From Cacconaster sp045599325 (GTDB taxonomy: Bacteria; Bacteroidota; Bacteroidia; Bacteroidales; UBA932), in contig JAZRVT010000021.1 in assembly GCA_045599325.1 (NCBI GenBank), positions 5,226 to 69,225 on the forward strand: a stretch of 64,000 nt of DNA, given 5' to 3'. Below are positions 48,211-56,069 of this stretch, piece after piece. The notes beneath the pieces are model-generated. The model made no database searches. It saw nothing but the letters and a program-made list of their open reading frames with translations, and had not been told where the DNA came from. Position numbers and translations under genes: made by a program. Position 1 is the first letter of the stretch. Each line of letters begins with the position of its first letter.

Positions 48211-49329
48211 ATGTTCGACGGAATACGACCATATAATGACCGGGAGGCTGTCGAGGCGCTGAGAAGGGCCTCCAACAACCCTCTTATGGAGCGCATCTCC
48301 GCGTTCCTCTTCCCGGGGAAGGACCCTGACATCCTCCGCAACACCCTCAACACGGTTAGCGGCGTTGACGATTTCCAGACCAGGGTGATGTATCCCGCTG
48401 TACGCAGCATCATCACCAAGACCACCAAGGGGCTTACGTTCGATGGCCTGAATTATTTCCGGGACGGCAGCTGCTACACTATGCTCTCCGCCCACAGGGA
48501 CATCGTGCTGGATTCGGCCTTCATTCAGTATATCCTGAAGGACAACGGCCTGCCTCTCACCGAGATAGCGGTGGGGGACAACCTCATCTCGCAGCAGTTC
48601 GTGGAGGACCTGATGCGCTCTAACAGGATGATCAAGGTGGTCCGCAGCAGCAACCCGAGGGAGGTCTACACCACCTCGAAGGTGCTTTCCGAATATATGC
48701 GCCAGCGCGTTTCTGGCGACAGCCCGGCCTCTGTATGGATCGCCCACCGCAACGGGCGCACCAAGAACGGCTGGGACGAGACTGAGCAGGGGCTGATCAA
48801 GATGCTCTCGATGAGCGGTCCGGCGGATTTTGTGGAGAACCTCTCGCAGATGAGGCTGATGCCGGTTGCCGTTTCATACGAGATTGAGAGCTGCGGGGTG
48901 CAGAAGGCCTTCGAGACCTATGTGAGGGCGGCCACTGGCAGCTATGTCAAGCGTCCCGGAGAGGATATCCAGAGCATCATCTCGGGCATCGTCCAGCAGA
49001 AGGGCAGGGTGCACATCACCTTCTGCGAGCCGATAAGCCGCAGCGACCTGGAGGAGTGCGCTGTGCTGGACAAGAATGAGAGATACCGCGCTCTGGCGGC
49101 CATTGTGGACAAGCGCATCGTGGAGGGCATAAGGGTCTGGCCGGTGAACATTGCGGCTGCTGAGATGCTGGCGGGCAAGGCCCCTTCGGACAAGTCCGTG
49201 ACAGCCGAGTTCCAGAAATATCTCTGCCGTGAGATGAAGACGCTGCCTCTGCTCAACAAGACGAAGGAAGTCAGGGAAAACCTCGTGAAGATATATGCCA
49301 TGCCGGCGGTAAGGAAGGGCCTCGTATGA
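48211..49329 (+). CDS. PlsC-like acyltransferase family protein
   Basis: A 372-residue protein of the glycerol-phosphate acyltransferase superfamily. Motif I reads SAHRDIVLDSAF: the histidine and aspartate are five residues apart rather than the usual four (HX4D), though a nearer Asp (HRD) is also present. Motif III-like 'WIAHRNGRTKNGWDETEQGLIKML' replaces FPEGTRS. 'LMPVAVSYEIESC' corresponds to the motif IV beta strand. Bacteroidetes genomes carry relatives annotated as 1-acyl-sn-glycerol-3-phosphate acyltransferase. It probably acts at the inner membrane in phospholipid or aminolipid synthesis; substrate not determined. The terminator overlaps its stop codon. Confidence 0.75.
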   Translation: MFDGIRPYNDREAVEALRRASNNPLMERISAFLFPGKDPDILRNTLNTVSGVDDFQTRVMYPAVRSIITKTTKGLTFDGLNYFRDGSCYTMLSAHRDIVLDSAFIQYILKDNGLPLTEIAVGDNLISQQFVEDLMRSNRMIKVVRSSNPREVYTTSKVLSEYMRQRVSGDSPASVWIAHRNGRTKNGWDETEQGLIKMLSMSGPADFVENLSQMRLMPVAVSYEIESCGVQKAFETYVRAATGSYVKRPGEDIQSIISGIVQQKGRVHITFCEPISRSDLEECAVLDKNERYRALAAIVDKRIVEGIRVWPVNIAAAEMLAGKAPSDKSVTAEFQKYLCREMKTLPLLNKTKEVRENLVKIYAMPAVRKGLV

Positions 49330-49344
49330 GGTCCTTTTTTTTTG
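49315..49344 (+). terminator. Intrinsic terminator overlapping the acyltransferase stop
   Basis: AAGGGCCTC (49315-49323), loop GTAT, GAGGTCCTT (49328-49336), then a T run to 49343. The stop codon TGA (49327-49329) lies at the loop, so gene and terminator share sequence. Confidence 0.85.
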
Positions 49345-49378
49345 TCCGGATTTATTTTAAAATGTGCCGTAGAATTGC

Positions 49379-49508
49379 TATATTTGCAGATTAAGGTCGG
49401 AGTACCTCGCGCGACGCGCGTGTGGAGAGGACGTGTGGAGAGGAAAAGACGGACGGCCTGACTGAAGAAGAATAACAAACGAAACAGAAACATCAAATAT
49501 CCTTCAAA
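49379..49508 (+). promoter_or_regulatory. Promoter and leader of the lysine-fermentation operon
   Basis: TATATTTG (49379-49386) gives a leader of about 115 bases. It contains CGCGC-GA-CGCGCG (about 49407-49420) and a perfect 13-base tandem repeat CGTGTGGAGAGGA (49419-49431 and 49432-49444). No cobalamin or lysine riboswitch motif is recognisable, although the pathway uses both B12 and lysine. Confidence 0.55.
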
Positions 49509-50159
49509 ATGAAAAAGACTATCTCACTGAAAGATGCTGTCGCCCTCATCAAGGACGGCTCAACCATCATGATCGGCGGCTTCCTCGGCTGCGGTGCTCC
49601 TTCACAGATCATTGACGCTCTCGTCGAAAGCGGTGTAAAGGACCTCACTGTCATCTGCAACGATACTGTCTATGACGGAATCGGCTGGAGCAAGCTCATC
49701 GAAAACAACCAGGTAAAGGAGGTTTACGCTTCCTACATCGGCTTAAGCAAGGCATCCGTCCAGCAGATGAACGAAGGCAAGATCAAGATCAACCTCGTCC
49801 CTCAGGGCTCTCTCGCTGAGAAGATCCGTGCAAAGGGCGCAGGTCTCGGCGGTGTCCTCACTCCGACTGGCATCGGCACTGTCGTGGCCGAAGGCAAGGA
49901 GATCATCACAGTCGACGGCAAGGAGTATCTCCTCGAGAAGCCTCTCAGCGCTGACTTCGCACTTATCGGCGGAAGCATCGTGGATGAGGAGGGCAATGTC
50001 TTCTACCGCGGCACAACCAAGAACTTCAACCCTATGATGGCCCAGGCTGCCGACACTGTCATCGTGGAGGCGGAGAAGTTCGTCAAGGTCGGCGAGATCG
50101 CTCCTGAGGCAGTTCATACACCGGGTCTCTTCGTGGACTACATATACGTCAAGGAATAA
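49509..50159 (+). CDS. atoD: Butyryl-CoA:acetoacetate CoA-transferase, subunit A
   Basis: A 216-residue alpha subunit of a class I CoA-transferase, which moves CoA from butyryl-CoA to the acetoacetate released by Kce, ending lysine fermentation with butyrate and acetoacetyl-CoA. 'LKDGSTIMIGGFLGCGAPSQIIDAL' is the family's GGF-x-x-C-G signature (here about 17-40), followed by 'GLGGVLTPTGIGT' and 'GKEYLLEKPLSADFALI'. Its beta subunit is not adjacent but eight genes downstream (58445), so the two chains bracket the kam genes. It is the first gene of the operon. Codons are strongly biased to CTC, GAG, AAG and ATC, as for highly expressed genes, and this holds to 63792. Confidence 0.93.
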   Translation: MKKTISLKDAVALIKDGSTIMIGGFLGCGAPSQIIDALVESGVKDLTVICNDTVYDGIGWSKLIENNQVKEVYASYIGLSKASVQQMNEGKIKINLVPQGSLAEKIRAKGAGLGGVLTPTGIGTVVAEGKEIITVDGKEYLLEKPLSADFALIGGSIVDEEGNVFYRGTTKNFNPMMAQAADTVIVEAEKFVKVGEIAPEAVHTPGLFVDYIYVKE

Positions 50160-50183
50160 TTAACAAAACTACCTTATACTTCT

Positions 50184-50573
50184 ATGGCAAATCTCAAATC
50201 AATGATCAGAGTCCGTATGAGTGCCAAGGACGCACACTACGGCGGAAATCTTGTTGACGGCGCACATATGCTCCACCTTTTCGGAGACGTTGCAACCGAA
50301 CTCCTTATCCTCCGCGACGGCGACGAGGGTCTCTTCAAGGCTTATGACATGGTCGAATTCATCGCCCCTGTATATGCAGGCGACTTCATCGAGGCAGTCG
50401 GTGAAATCGTTTCTGAAGGCAACACCTCCCGCAAGATGGTCTTCGAGGCAAGGAAGGTGATCGCTCCGCGTCCTGACATCAGCGACTCTGCTGCAGACCT
50501 TCTCGAGGAACCGATAGTAGTCTGCCGTGCAAGCGGCACTTGCGTAACCCCTAAGAAGTGCCAGAGAAAGTAA
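50184..50573 (+). CDS. kal: 3-aminobutyryl-CoA ammonia-lyase
   Basis: A 129-residue hotdog-fold enzyme that removes ammonia from L-3-aminobutyryl-CoA to give crotonyl-CoA. 'MIRVRMSAKDAHYGGNLVDGAHMLHLFGDVATELLI' and 'FIAPVYAGDFIEAVGEIVSEGNTSRKMVFEARKV' match the Kal family; the length is as expected. It sits in the standard place next to kce. The stop codon overlaps the kce start by one base (TAATG). Confidence 0.93.
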   Translation: MANLKSMIRVRMSAKDAHYGGNLVDGAHMLHLFGDVATELLILRDGDEGLFKAYDMVEFIAPVYAGDFIEAVGEIVSEGNTSRKMVFEARKVIAPRPDISDSAADLLEEPIVVCRASGTCVTPKKCQRK

Positions 50574-51406
50574 TGGAGAAACTCATCATCACAGCCGCCA
50601 TCTGCGGTGCGGAAGTCACCAAGGCTCAGAACCCTGCAGTCCCTTACACTGTCGATGAGATAGCACGCGAGGCAAAGTCAGCCGTTGACGCCGGCGCTGC
50701 AATCGTCCACCTCCACGTCCGCGAGGACGACGGCACCCCGACCCAGAGCCACGTGCGCTTCCAGGAGTGCGAAGAGGCAATCTACAAGCTCTGCCCTGAC
50801 GTGATCCCCATCCCTTCGACAGGCGGTGCGGTCGGAATGACACCGGACGAGCGCCTCGACTCCACCAACACTGACCCGATCCCGGAGATGGCAACCCTCG
50901 ACTGCGGTACCTGCAACTTCGGGGACGACATCTTCGACAACACGATGCCGACTATGCGCGCATTCGGCAAGAGAATGCTCGAGAAGGGCATCAAGCCTGA
51001 ATACGAGTGCTTCGAGATGGGTCACCTCGACACCATCCTCACAATGGCCCGCAAGGGCGAAGTTCCGGGCGCACCTATGCAGTTCAACTTCGTCCTCGGC
51101 GTTCCGGGCTGCACACCTGCAACCGTCGACAACCTCGCCTGGCTCGTGAAGAACATCCCTTCAGGCTCCACCTGGACTGCAACCGGCATCGGCCGTCACG
51201 CCTTCACTCTCGCTGCAGCAGCCATCGTGATGGGCGGAAACGTACGCGTGGGCTTCGAGGACAACCTCAACCTCGCGAAGGGAGTCCCTGCAAAGAGCAA
51301 CGGCGAACTGGTGGCTAAGGTCGTCAGACTCGCTAACGAACTCGGCCGCGGCATCGCAACCAGCGCAGAGGCACGCGCTATCCTGGGCCTCAAGCCAAGA
51401 AATTAA
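50573..51406 (+). CDS. kce: 3-keto-5-aminohexanoate cleavage enzyme
   Basis: A Zn2+ TIM-barrel enzyme (BKACE family, 277 residues) that condenses 3-keto-5-aminohexanoate with acetyl-CoA and splits it to acetoacetate plus 3-aminobutyryl-CoA. The metal histidines are His46 and His48 in IVHLHVRE, the same numbers as in the characterised Cloacamonas enzyme, with Glu229 in VGFEDNL as third ligand. 'PSTGGAVGMTPDERL', 'CFEMGHLDT' and 'WTATGIGRHAFTLAAAAIVMGGNVRVG' are further marks. The frame opens at 50558, but ATG 50573 overlapping the kal stop is right. Confidence 0.94.
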   Translation: MEKLIITAAICGAEVTKAQNPAVPYTVDEIAREAKSAVDAGAAIVHLHVREDDGTPTQSHVRFQECEEAIYKLCPDVIPIPSTGGAVGMTPDERLDSTNTDPIPEMATLDCGTCNFGDDIFDNTMPTMRAFGKRMLEKGIKPEYECFEMGHLDTILTMARKGEVPGAPMQFNFVLGVPGCTPATVDNLAWLVKNIPSGSTWTATGIGRHAFTLAAAAIVMGGNVRVGFEDNLNLAKGVPAKSNGELVAKVVRLANELGRGIATSAEARAILGLKPRN

Positions 51407-51436
51407 AACAACAACAAATAAAACCACACAACTGAA

Positions 51437-52510
51437 ATGCAAAAACACGGAAACAAGTTCGGAACACACCGCGTAATCGAACCTAAGGGTGTCCTTCCAC
51501 AGCCAGCCAACAAGATTGACAACAATATGGACGAGATCTACGACAACGAGATCCTCATCGACGTCCAGACCCTCAACATCGACTCTGCATCTTTCACGGA
51601 CATCATGAACTATGCAAAGCAGCAGGCAGGCGAGGGAGCAAGCGAAGAGCAGGTGATGGCTGAGGTCAAGAAGGAGATTTTCTACAACGTGGAACTCCAG
51701 GGCAAGCACCGCAACCGCCGCACAGGCTCAGGTGGAATGCTCCTCGGCAAGATCGAGAAGATCGGTGAAGCGATCAAGGACAAGGTCGAAGTAAAGGAAG
51801 GCGACCGCATCGCAACTCTCGTATCTCTCTCACTCACTCCGCTCCGCATCGACGAGATCATCGCCATCCGTCCGGATGTGGACCAGGTCGACATCAAGGG
51901 CAAGGCAATCCTCTTCGAAAGCGGCATCTACGCCAAGATTCCTGATGATATGCCTGAGAAGCTCGCTCTCTCAGCTCTCGACGTTGCAGGTGCTCCTGCA
52001 CAGACTGCAAAGCTCTGCCAGTACGGCCAGAACGTTGTCATCCTCGGCGCAGGCGGAAAGAGCGGAATGCTCTGCTGCTATGAGGCAAAGAAGCGCGTCG
52101 GTGTCACCGGCAAGGTCATCGGTCTTGCAAACAGCCCTAAGTCAACCCAGCGCATCAAGGACCTCGGCTTCTGCGACGTTGTCGAGAGTGTCAAGGGTAT
52201 GACCCCTGCTGAGATCTACGAACTTGTCTACAAGCTCACTGACGGCAAGATGGCAGACGTTACCATCAACTGCGTCAACGTTCCTGACCAGGAGATGACT
52301 GCAATCCTCTGCACAAAGGATGAGGGTACTGTCTACTTCTTCTCAATGGCAACTTCCTTCACCAAGGCTTCTCTCGGCGCAGAGGGCATCGGTGCCGACG
52401 TCAATATGATAATGGGCAACGGCTACACCAAGGGCCACGCTGAATTCACTCTTCAGGAACTCCGCGAAAGCGAGAAGCTCCGCAAGATTTTCGAAGAACT
52501 TTACGCATAA
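51437..52510 (+). CDS. kdd: L-erythro-3,5-diaminohexanoate dehydrogenase
   Basis: A 357-residue NAD(P)-dependent oxidative deaminase that converts 3,5-diaminohexanoate to 3-keto-5-aminohexanoate. The opening 'GNKFGTHRVIEPKGVLPQPANKIDN' and 'IYDNEILIDVQTLNIDSASF' are typical of Kdd. The Rossmann region is 'NVVILGAGGKSGMLCCYEAKKRVG' (G-A-G-G-x-S-G). It lies between kce and kamA in the expected pathway order. It is preceded by a 30-base A-rich gap without a promoter. Confidence 0.93.
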   Translation: MQKHGNKFGTHRVIEPKGVLPQPANKIDNNMDEIYDNEILIDVQTLNIDSASFTDIMNYAKQQAGEGASEEQVMAEVKKEIFYNVELQGKHRNRRTGSGGMLLGKIEKIGEAIKDKVEVKEGDRIATLVSLSLTPLRIDEIIAIRPDVDQVDIKGKAILFESGIYAKIPDDMPEKLALSALDVAGAPAQTAKLCQYGQNVVILGAGGKSGMLCCYEAKKRVGVTGKVIGLANSPKSTQRIKDLGFCDVVESVKGMTPAEIYELVYKLTDGKMADVTINCVNVPDQEMTAILCTKDEGTVYFFSMATSFTKASLGAEGIGADVNMIMGNGYTKGHAEFTLQELRESEKLRKIFEELYA

Positions 52511-52518
52511 CCCCCGAT

Positions 52519-53790
52519 ATGAACGTTTCAAGAAGAAAAGAGCTCTTTCCTGAGGTAAGCGATGCTCAGTGGAACGACTGGCACTGGCAGGTCCGCAACC
52601 GCATCGAAACTCTCGACGAACTCAAGAAATATGTGAAGCTGACTCCGGAAGAGGAGGAGGGTGTCAAGAAATGCCTCTCCACTCTCAGGATGGCCATCAC
52701 TCCGTACTACATCTCACTGATCAACCCGGACGACCCACACGACCCTGTCCGCCGTCAGTGCATCCCTACAGCCGCTGAGACCCACCAGGCTGCAGCAGAC
52801 CTTCTCGACCCTCTCCACGAGGACGAGGACAGCCCGACACCGGGCCTGACCCACAGGTATCCTGACCGCGTGCTTCTCCTCATCACCGATATGTGCTCAA
52901 TGTACTGCCGCCACTGCACCCGCCGCCGCTTCGCAGGCCAGAAGGATGCCGAGAGTCCGGACGAGCGCATCGACAAGGCAATCGAATACATCCGCCGCAC
53001 CCCTGAGGTACGCGACGTCCTCCTTTCAGGCGGCGACGCCCTTATGGTAAGCGACGAGAAGCTGGAGAGCATCATCAGCCGCATCCGCGAGATTCCTCAC
53101 GTAGAGATCGTCCGCATCGGCTCCCGCACTCCGGTCGTCTGCCCTCAGAGAATCACTCCGGAATTCTGCAACATGCTGAAGAAGTATCACCCTGTATGGC
53201 TCAACACCCACTTCAACCATCCGAACGAAGTGACCGCCGAATCGGCTGCAGCCTGCGCAAGGCTCGCTGATGCAGGTATTCCTCTCGGCAACCAGAGCGT
53301 GCTCCTCCGCGGCGTGAACGACTGCGTCTATGTGATGAAGCACCTCGTTCACGAGCTCGTCAAGATGAGAGTCCGCCCTTATTATATTTATCAGTGCGAC
53401 CTCTCGATGGGACTCGAGCACTTCCGTACTCCTGTTTCAAAGGGTATCGAGATCATCGAAGGCCTCCGCGGCCACACCTCAGGCTATGCTGTTCCGACCT
53501 TCGTGGTCGACGCACCCGGCGGAGGCGGAAAGACCCCGGTAATGCCTCAGTATGTCATCTCACAGGCTCCTGGCAAGGTTGTCCTCCGCAACTTCGAAGG
53601 TGTGATCACAACTTACACCGAGCCTGCTGAGTACCACAGCGACTGCCACTGCCCTGAGTGCGAGGCCAAGCGCCAGAACCAGGAGAAGCCTGTCGAGGGC
53701 GTCCTCGGCTGCCTCGAAGGACAGCGCATGGCTATCGAGCCTTCTGTTCTCCACCGCAAGGAGCGCAGCAAGAAGCGCAACAACCAGTAG
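52519..53790 (+). CDS. kamA: Lysine 2,3-aminomutase
   Basis: A radical-SAM/PLP enzyme that turns L-lysine into L-beta-lysine, the first step of the pathway. 423 residues. The [4Fe-4S] motif is Cys126-x3-Cys130-x2-Cys133 (CSMYCRHC), and the PLP lysine is Lys338 in DAPGGGGKTPV (Lys337 in Clostridium subterminale). 'LLSGGDALMVSDEKL', 'RIGSRTPVVCPQRIT', 'LNTHFNHPNEVT', 'PYYIYQCDLSMGLEHFRTPVSKG' and the C-terminal zinc cysteines 'DCHCPECE' are all present. It is complete and should be active. Confidence 0.96.
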   Translation: MNVSRRKELFPEVSDAQWNDWHWQVRNRIETLDELKKYVKLTPEEEEGVKKCLSTLRMAITPYYISLINPDDPHDPVRRQCIPTAAETHQAAADLLDPLHEDEDSPTPGLTHRYPDRVLLLITDMCSMYCRHCTRRRFAGQKDAESPDERIDKAIEYIRRTPEVRDVLLSGGDALMVSDEKLESIISRIREIPHVEIVRIGSRTPVVCPQRITPEFCNMLKKYHPVWLNTHFNHPNEVTAESAAACARLADAGIPLGNQSVLLRGVNDCVYVMKHLVHELVKMRVRPYYIYQCDLSMGLEHFRTPVSKGIEIIEGLRGHTSGYAVPTFVVDAPGGGGKTPVMPQYVISQAPGKVVLRNFEGVITTYTEPAEYHSDCHCPECEAKRQNQEKPVEGVLGCLEGQRMAIEPSVLHRKERSKKRNNQ

Positions 53791-53802
53791 TTCGTTGAAT
53801 CT

Positions 53803-54753
53803 ATGCCGTTTATAGGAGAGATACTCAAGCACAGGAGCGTATCGATAGTCGGACTGGCCAAGAACGCAGGCAAGACTGAGTGTCTCAACTATATCATCAA
53901 AAGGCTGCCGCTGGATTATTTCAATGTGGCGGTGACCTCAATCGGGATTGACGGGGAGTCACTTGACCAGGTGACTTCCACCGCCAAGCCTGAGATTACA
54001 GTGAGGGAGGGGATGTTCTTCGCGACAAGCGAGAAGCATTACCGCGAAAGACGTCTCCTTTCTGAACTGTACAGTGTGAGCGATGAGAACACGGCCCTCG
54101 GGCGCGTTGTTACTGCGAAAGCTCTGACTGAGGGGAAAGTTCTCCTCAGCGGTCCATCGGGCGGAAGCGCCTTGAAAAGATGGATGAGTTCATTGAATGA
54201 ATTCGGGATAGACCTTGTGCTGGTCGACGGTGCGCTCTCGCGCCTGAGCACCGCGTCACCCGCTGTCAGCGAGGCGATGGTACTCTCAACCGGAGCGGCT
54301 TTCTCGGCCAACATAAAGGACCTTGTGAGCAAGACTGCATATGTGGTCGAGCTGATAAACCTGCCGGTATGGTTCGGCGAGGAGCCTCAGGTGAGGGTCT
54401 CCTCATTTGCGGACCTTGACAGCGACAGATTGAGGGAGAGTTCTGTGATCGAGGTTGAAGGAGCCCTCACTGACCGGTTGCTCCAGGCTGTGAAGAATGG
54501 TCTGCAGAATGGTGAGAAGTCTTTGATTGTGAACGACTTCACCAGAGTGTTCGCCTCTCGGGAACTCTACAGGGCGTTCACCCGCCGCGGAGGCCGGATT
54601 GCCGTAAGGCAGAAGAGCAGCCTGATCGCCGTCTGCGTCAACCCTGTTGCGCCGAACGGAATCGTCCTCGATTCCGACCTGCTCTGCAGCACGCTCTCAG
54701 AGGCCGTGGGTCTTCCTGTTTATGATATAGTAAAAAACAATTATGAAGTTTAG
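53803..54753 (+). CDS. kamB: KamB-like P-loop protein of the lysine operon
   Basis: A 316-residue protein conserved in lysine-fermentation operons but poorly characterised. A P-loop GLAKNAGKT (17-25) lies at the N-terminus, then 'VTSIGIDGESLDQVT' and 'DLVLVDGALSRLSTASPAV', suggesting a nucleotide-dependent chaperone or regulator. With KamC it has been suggested to repair or reactivate the B12 enzyme lysine 5,6-aminomutase; I give this as inference from neighbourhood. It has no membrane segments. It overlaps kamC by 11 bases, so the two are likely produced in fixed ratio. Confidence 0.75.
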   Translation: MPFIGEILKHRSVSIVGLAKNAGKTECLNYIIKRLPLDYFNVAVTSIGIDGESLDQVTSTAKPEITVREGMFFATSEKHYRERRLLSELYSVSDENTALGRVVTAKALTEGKVLLSGPSGGSALKRWMSSLNEFGIDLVLVDGALSRLSTASPAVSEAMVLSTGAAFSANIKDLVSKTAYVVELINLPVWFGEEPQVRVSSFADLDSDRLRESSVIEVEGALTDRLLQAVKNGLQNGEKSLIVNDFTRVFASRELYRAFTRRGGRIAVRQKSSLIAVCVNPVAPNGIVLDSDLLCSTLSEAVGLPVYDIVKNNYEV

Positions 54754-56065
54754 AGAAATAGTCGATTCACCTTGCGGTCTGCGCTACATCTTCGAGAAGA
54801 TGGAGCTGCAGAGCGGATATGCCCGCAAGACGCTGCTCGACGCCGAATTCATGACCGGCGCCGGGGAGATCGAATCGGCTCACGTTTCTCTGAGAAAGCA
54901 TCTCGGCCTCGTGGAGAACGACCCTCACGGAGTTGAGAACACCCAGATGCGGCTCCAGGGGCTCCGGGACATCTCAGGAACTCTCACCTCACTTGAGGAC
55001 GGGGTGGTGCTCGACGACATCGAACTCTTTGAAATCAAGCATCTTGCTCTTCTTGACGAATCTGTCAACGGGGCGAGCGGCGAGATGGACAGGGTAGTGG
55101 ACATCCTCGACCCGGACGGTCTCCGCATCAGCACATTCTACATATACGACTCCTATTCTGTCGATCTGAGAGAGGCCCGCGCAGCCCTTGATGGAGATCC
55201 TGACAATGAGGAGCTGAAGGATGCAGTCCTCTCGATAGAGGATGACATCAAGCAGGATCTATCGCGTCTCCTCAGGCCGTTCGCGGATGCTCTCCGCAAC
55301 AGAATGAAGGCTCTTGCACTACTTGATATAGGATTGGCTAAAGCATTGCTGATGAAGCAGGAAGAAATGGTGATTCCATCTGTTTCAGAGCATACCTCAC
55401 TCAAGGGAATGTTCAACCCTGAGGTGCGTGCCATCCTTGAGAAGAAGGGCAAGAAGTTCCAGTGCGTCGACTTCGATTTCCAGACAGGCTCCACTTCGAC
55501 TGTCATCGGTGCGAATATGGGCGGCAAGACAGTCGCTCTCAAGACACTCTGCCTCTCGCAGTATCTCTTCCAGTTCGGCTTCGCAGTGCCTGCGGCCGAG
55601 GCCAGGATGGCACTCTTCGACCAGGTTCAATTCTGTATCGGAGACCTCCAGAGCGAGCAGAAGGGGCTCTCGTCGTTTGCGGCGGAGATGCTCAGGATAA
55701 ACAATGTGATAATGACCGCCGGCAGAGGTGTCAGGCTTATGGCGCTCATCGACGAGCCGGCCAGGACCACGAACCCTGTGGAGGGCAGCGCCCTTGTCAG
55801 CGCCCTCCTGAAGATTCTCTCAGGGAAACCTAACCTCAGCCTCGTGCTCACGACCCACTACAAAGTGGAGAATGCTGGCCAGTGCTGGAGGGTCAAAGGA
55901 CTCCAGGGCGGCTCCGCCGGTCTGAAGATGGACTACAGCCTCATCAGGAGCGAGAGCAACGAGGTTCCGCACGAGGCTCTGAGCATAGCCAGGGAACTCA
56001 ATATAAATGACGAATGGATCAATACAGCAGCTGAAATATTGAATATACAATCAAATACTATTTAA
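54743..56065 (+). CDS. kamC: KamC-like MutS-family ATPase of the lysine operon
   Basis: A 440-residue protein with a MutS-type ATPase domain but none of the mismatch-binding domain. Walker A is GANMGGKT (256-263), preceded by 'FDFQTGSTSTVI'; Walker B is 'RLMALIDEPARTTNPVEGSAL'; 'LVLTTHY' is the MutS H-motif equivalent. The N-terminal 240 residues are helical and lack a known domain. It is not a DNA repair enzyme by context: it lies between kamB and kamD. A reactivating role for the adenosylcobalamin aminomutase is plausible. The mutase alpha subunit starts 4 bases after its stop. Confidence 0.78.
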   Translation: MKFREIVDSPCGLRYIFEKMELQSGYARKTLLDAEFMTGAGEIESAHVSLRKHLGLVENDPHGVENTQMRLQGLRDISGTLTSLEDGVVLDDIELFEIKHLALLDESVNGASGEMDRVVDILDPDGLRISTFYIYDSYSVDLREARAALDGDPDNEELKDAVLSIEDDIKQDLSRLLRPFADALRNRMKALALLDIGLAKALLMKQEEMVIPSVSEHTSLKGMFNPEVRAILEKKGKKFQCVDFDFQTGSTSTVIGANMGGKTVALKTLCLSQYLFQFGFAVPAAEARMALFDQVQFCIGDLQSEQKGLSSFAAEMLRINNVIMTAGRGVRLMALIDEPARTTNPVEGSALVSALLKILSGKPNLSLVLTTHYKVENAGQCWRVKGLQGGSAGLKMDYSLIRSESNEVPHEALSIARELNINDEWINTAAEILNIQSNTI

Positions 56066-56069
56066 CTAT

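Noticed and set aside
49477..49485. AAACGAAAC, a half-match to the DeoR operator, in the lysine-operon leader
   Set aside because: Single half-site without the palindrome or second copy; likely chance.
49393..49508. Cobalamin or lysine riboswitch before the lysine operon
   Set aside because: I could not find a B12 box or lysine-riboswitch core; the leader is also short for either.
54743..56065. DNA mismatch repair MutS
   Set aside because: Only the ATPase domain is MutS-like; the mismatch-recognition domain is absent, and the operon context is lysine fermentation.
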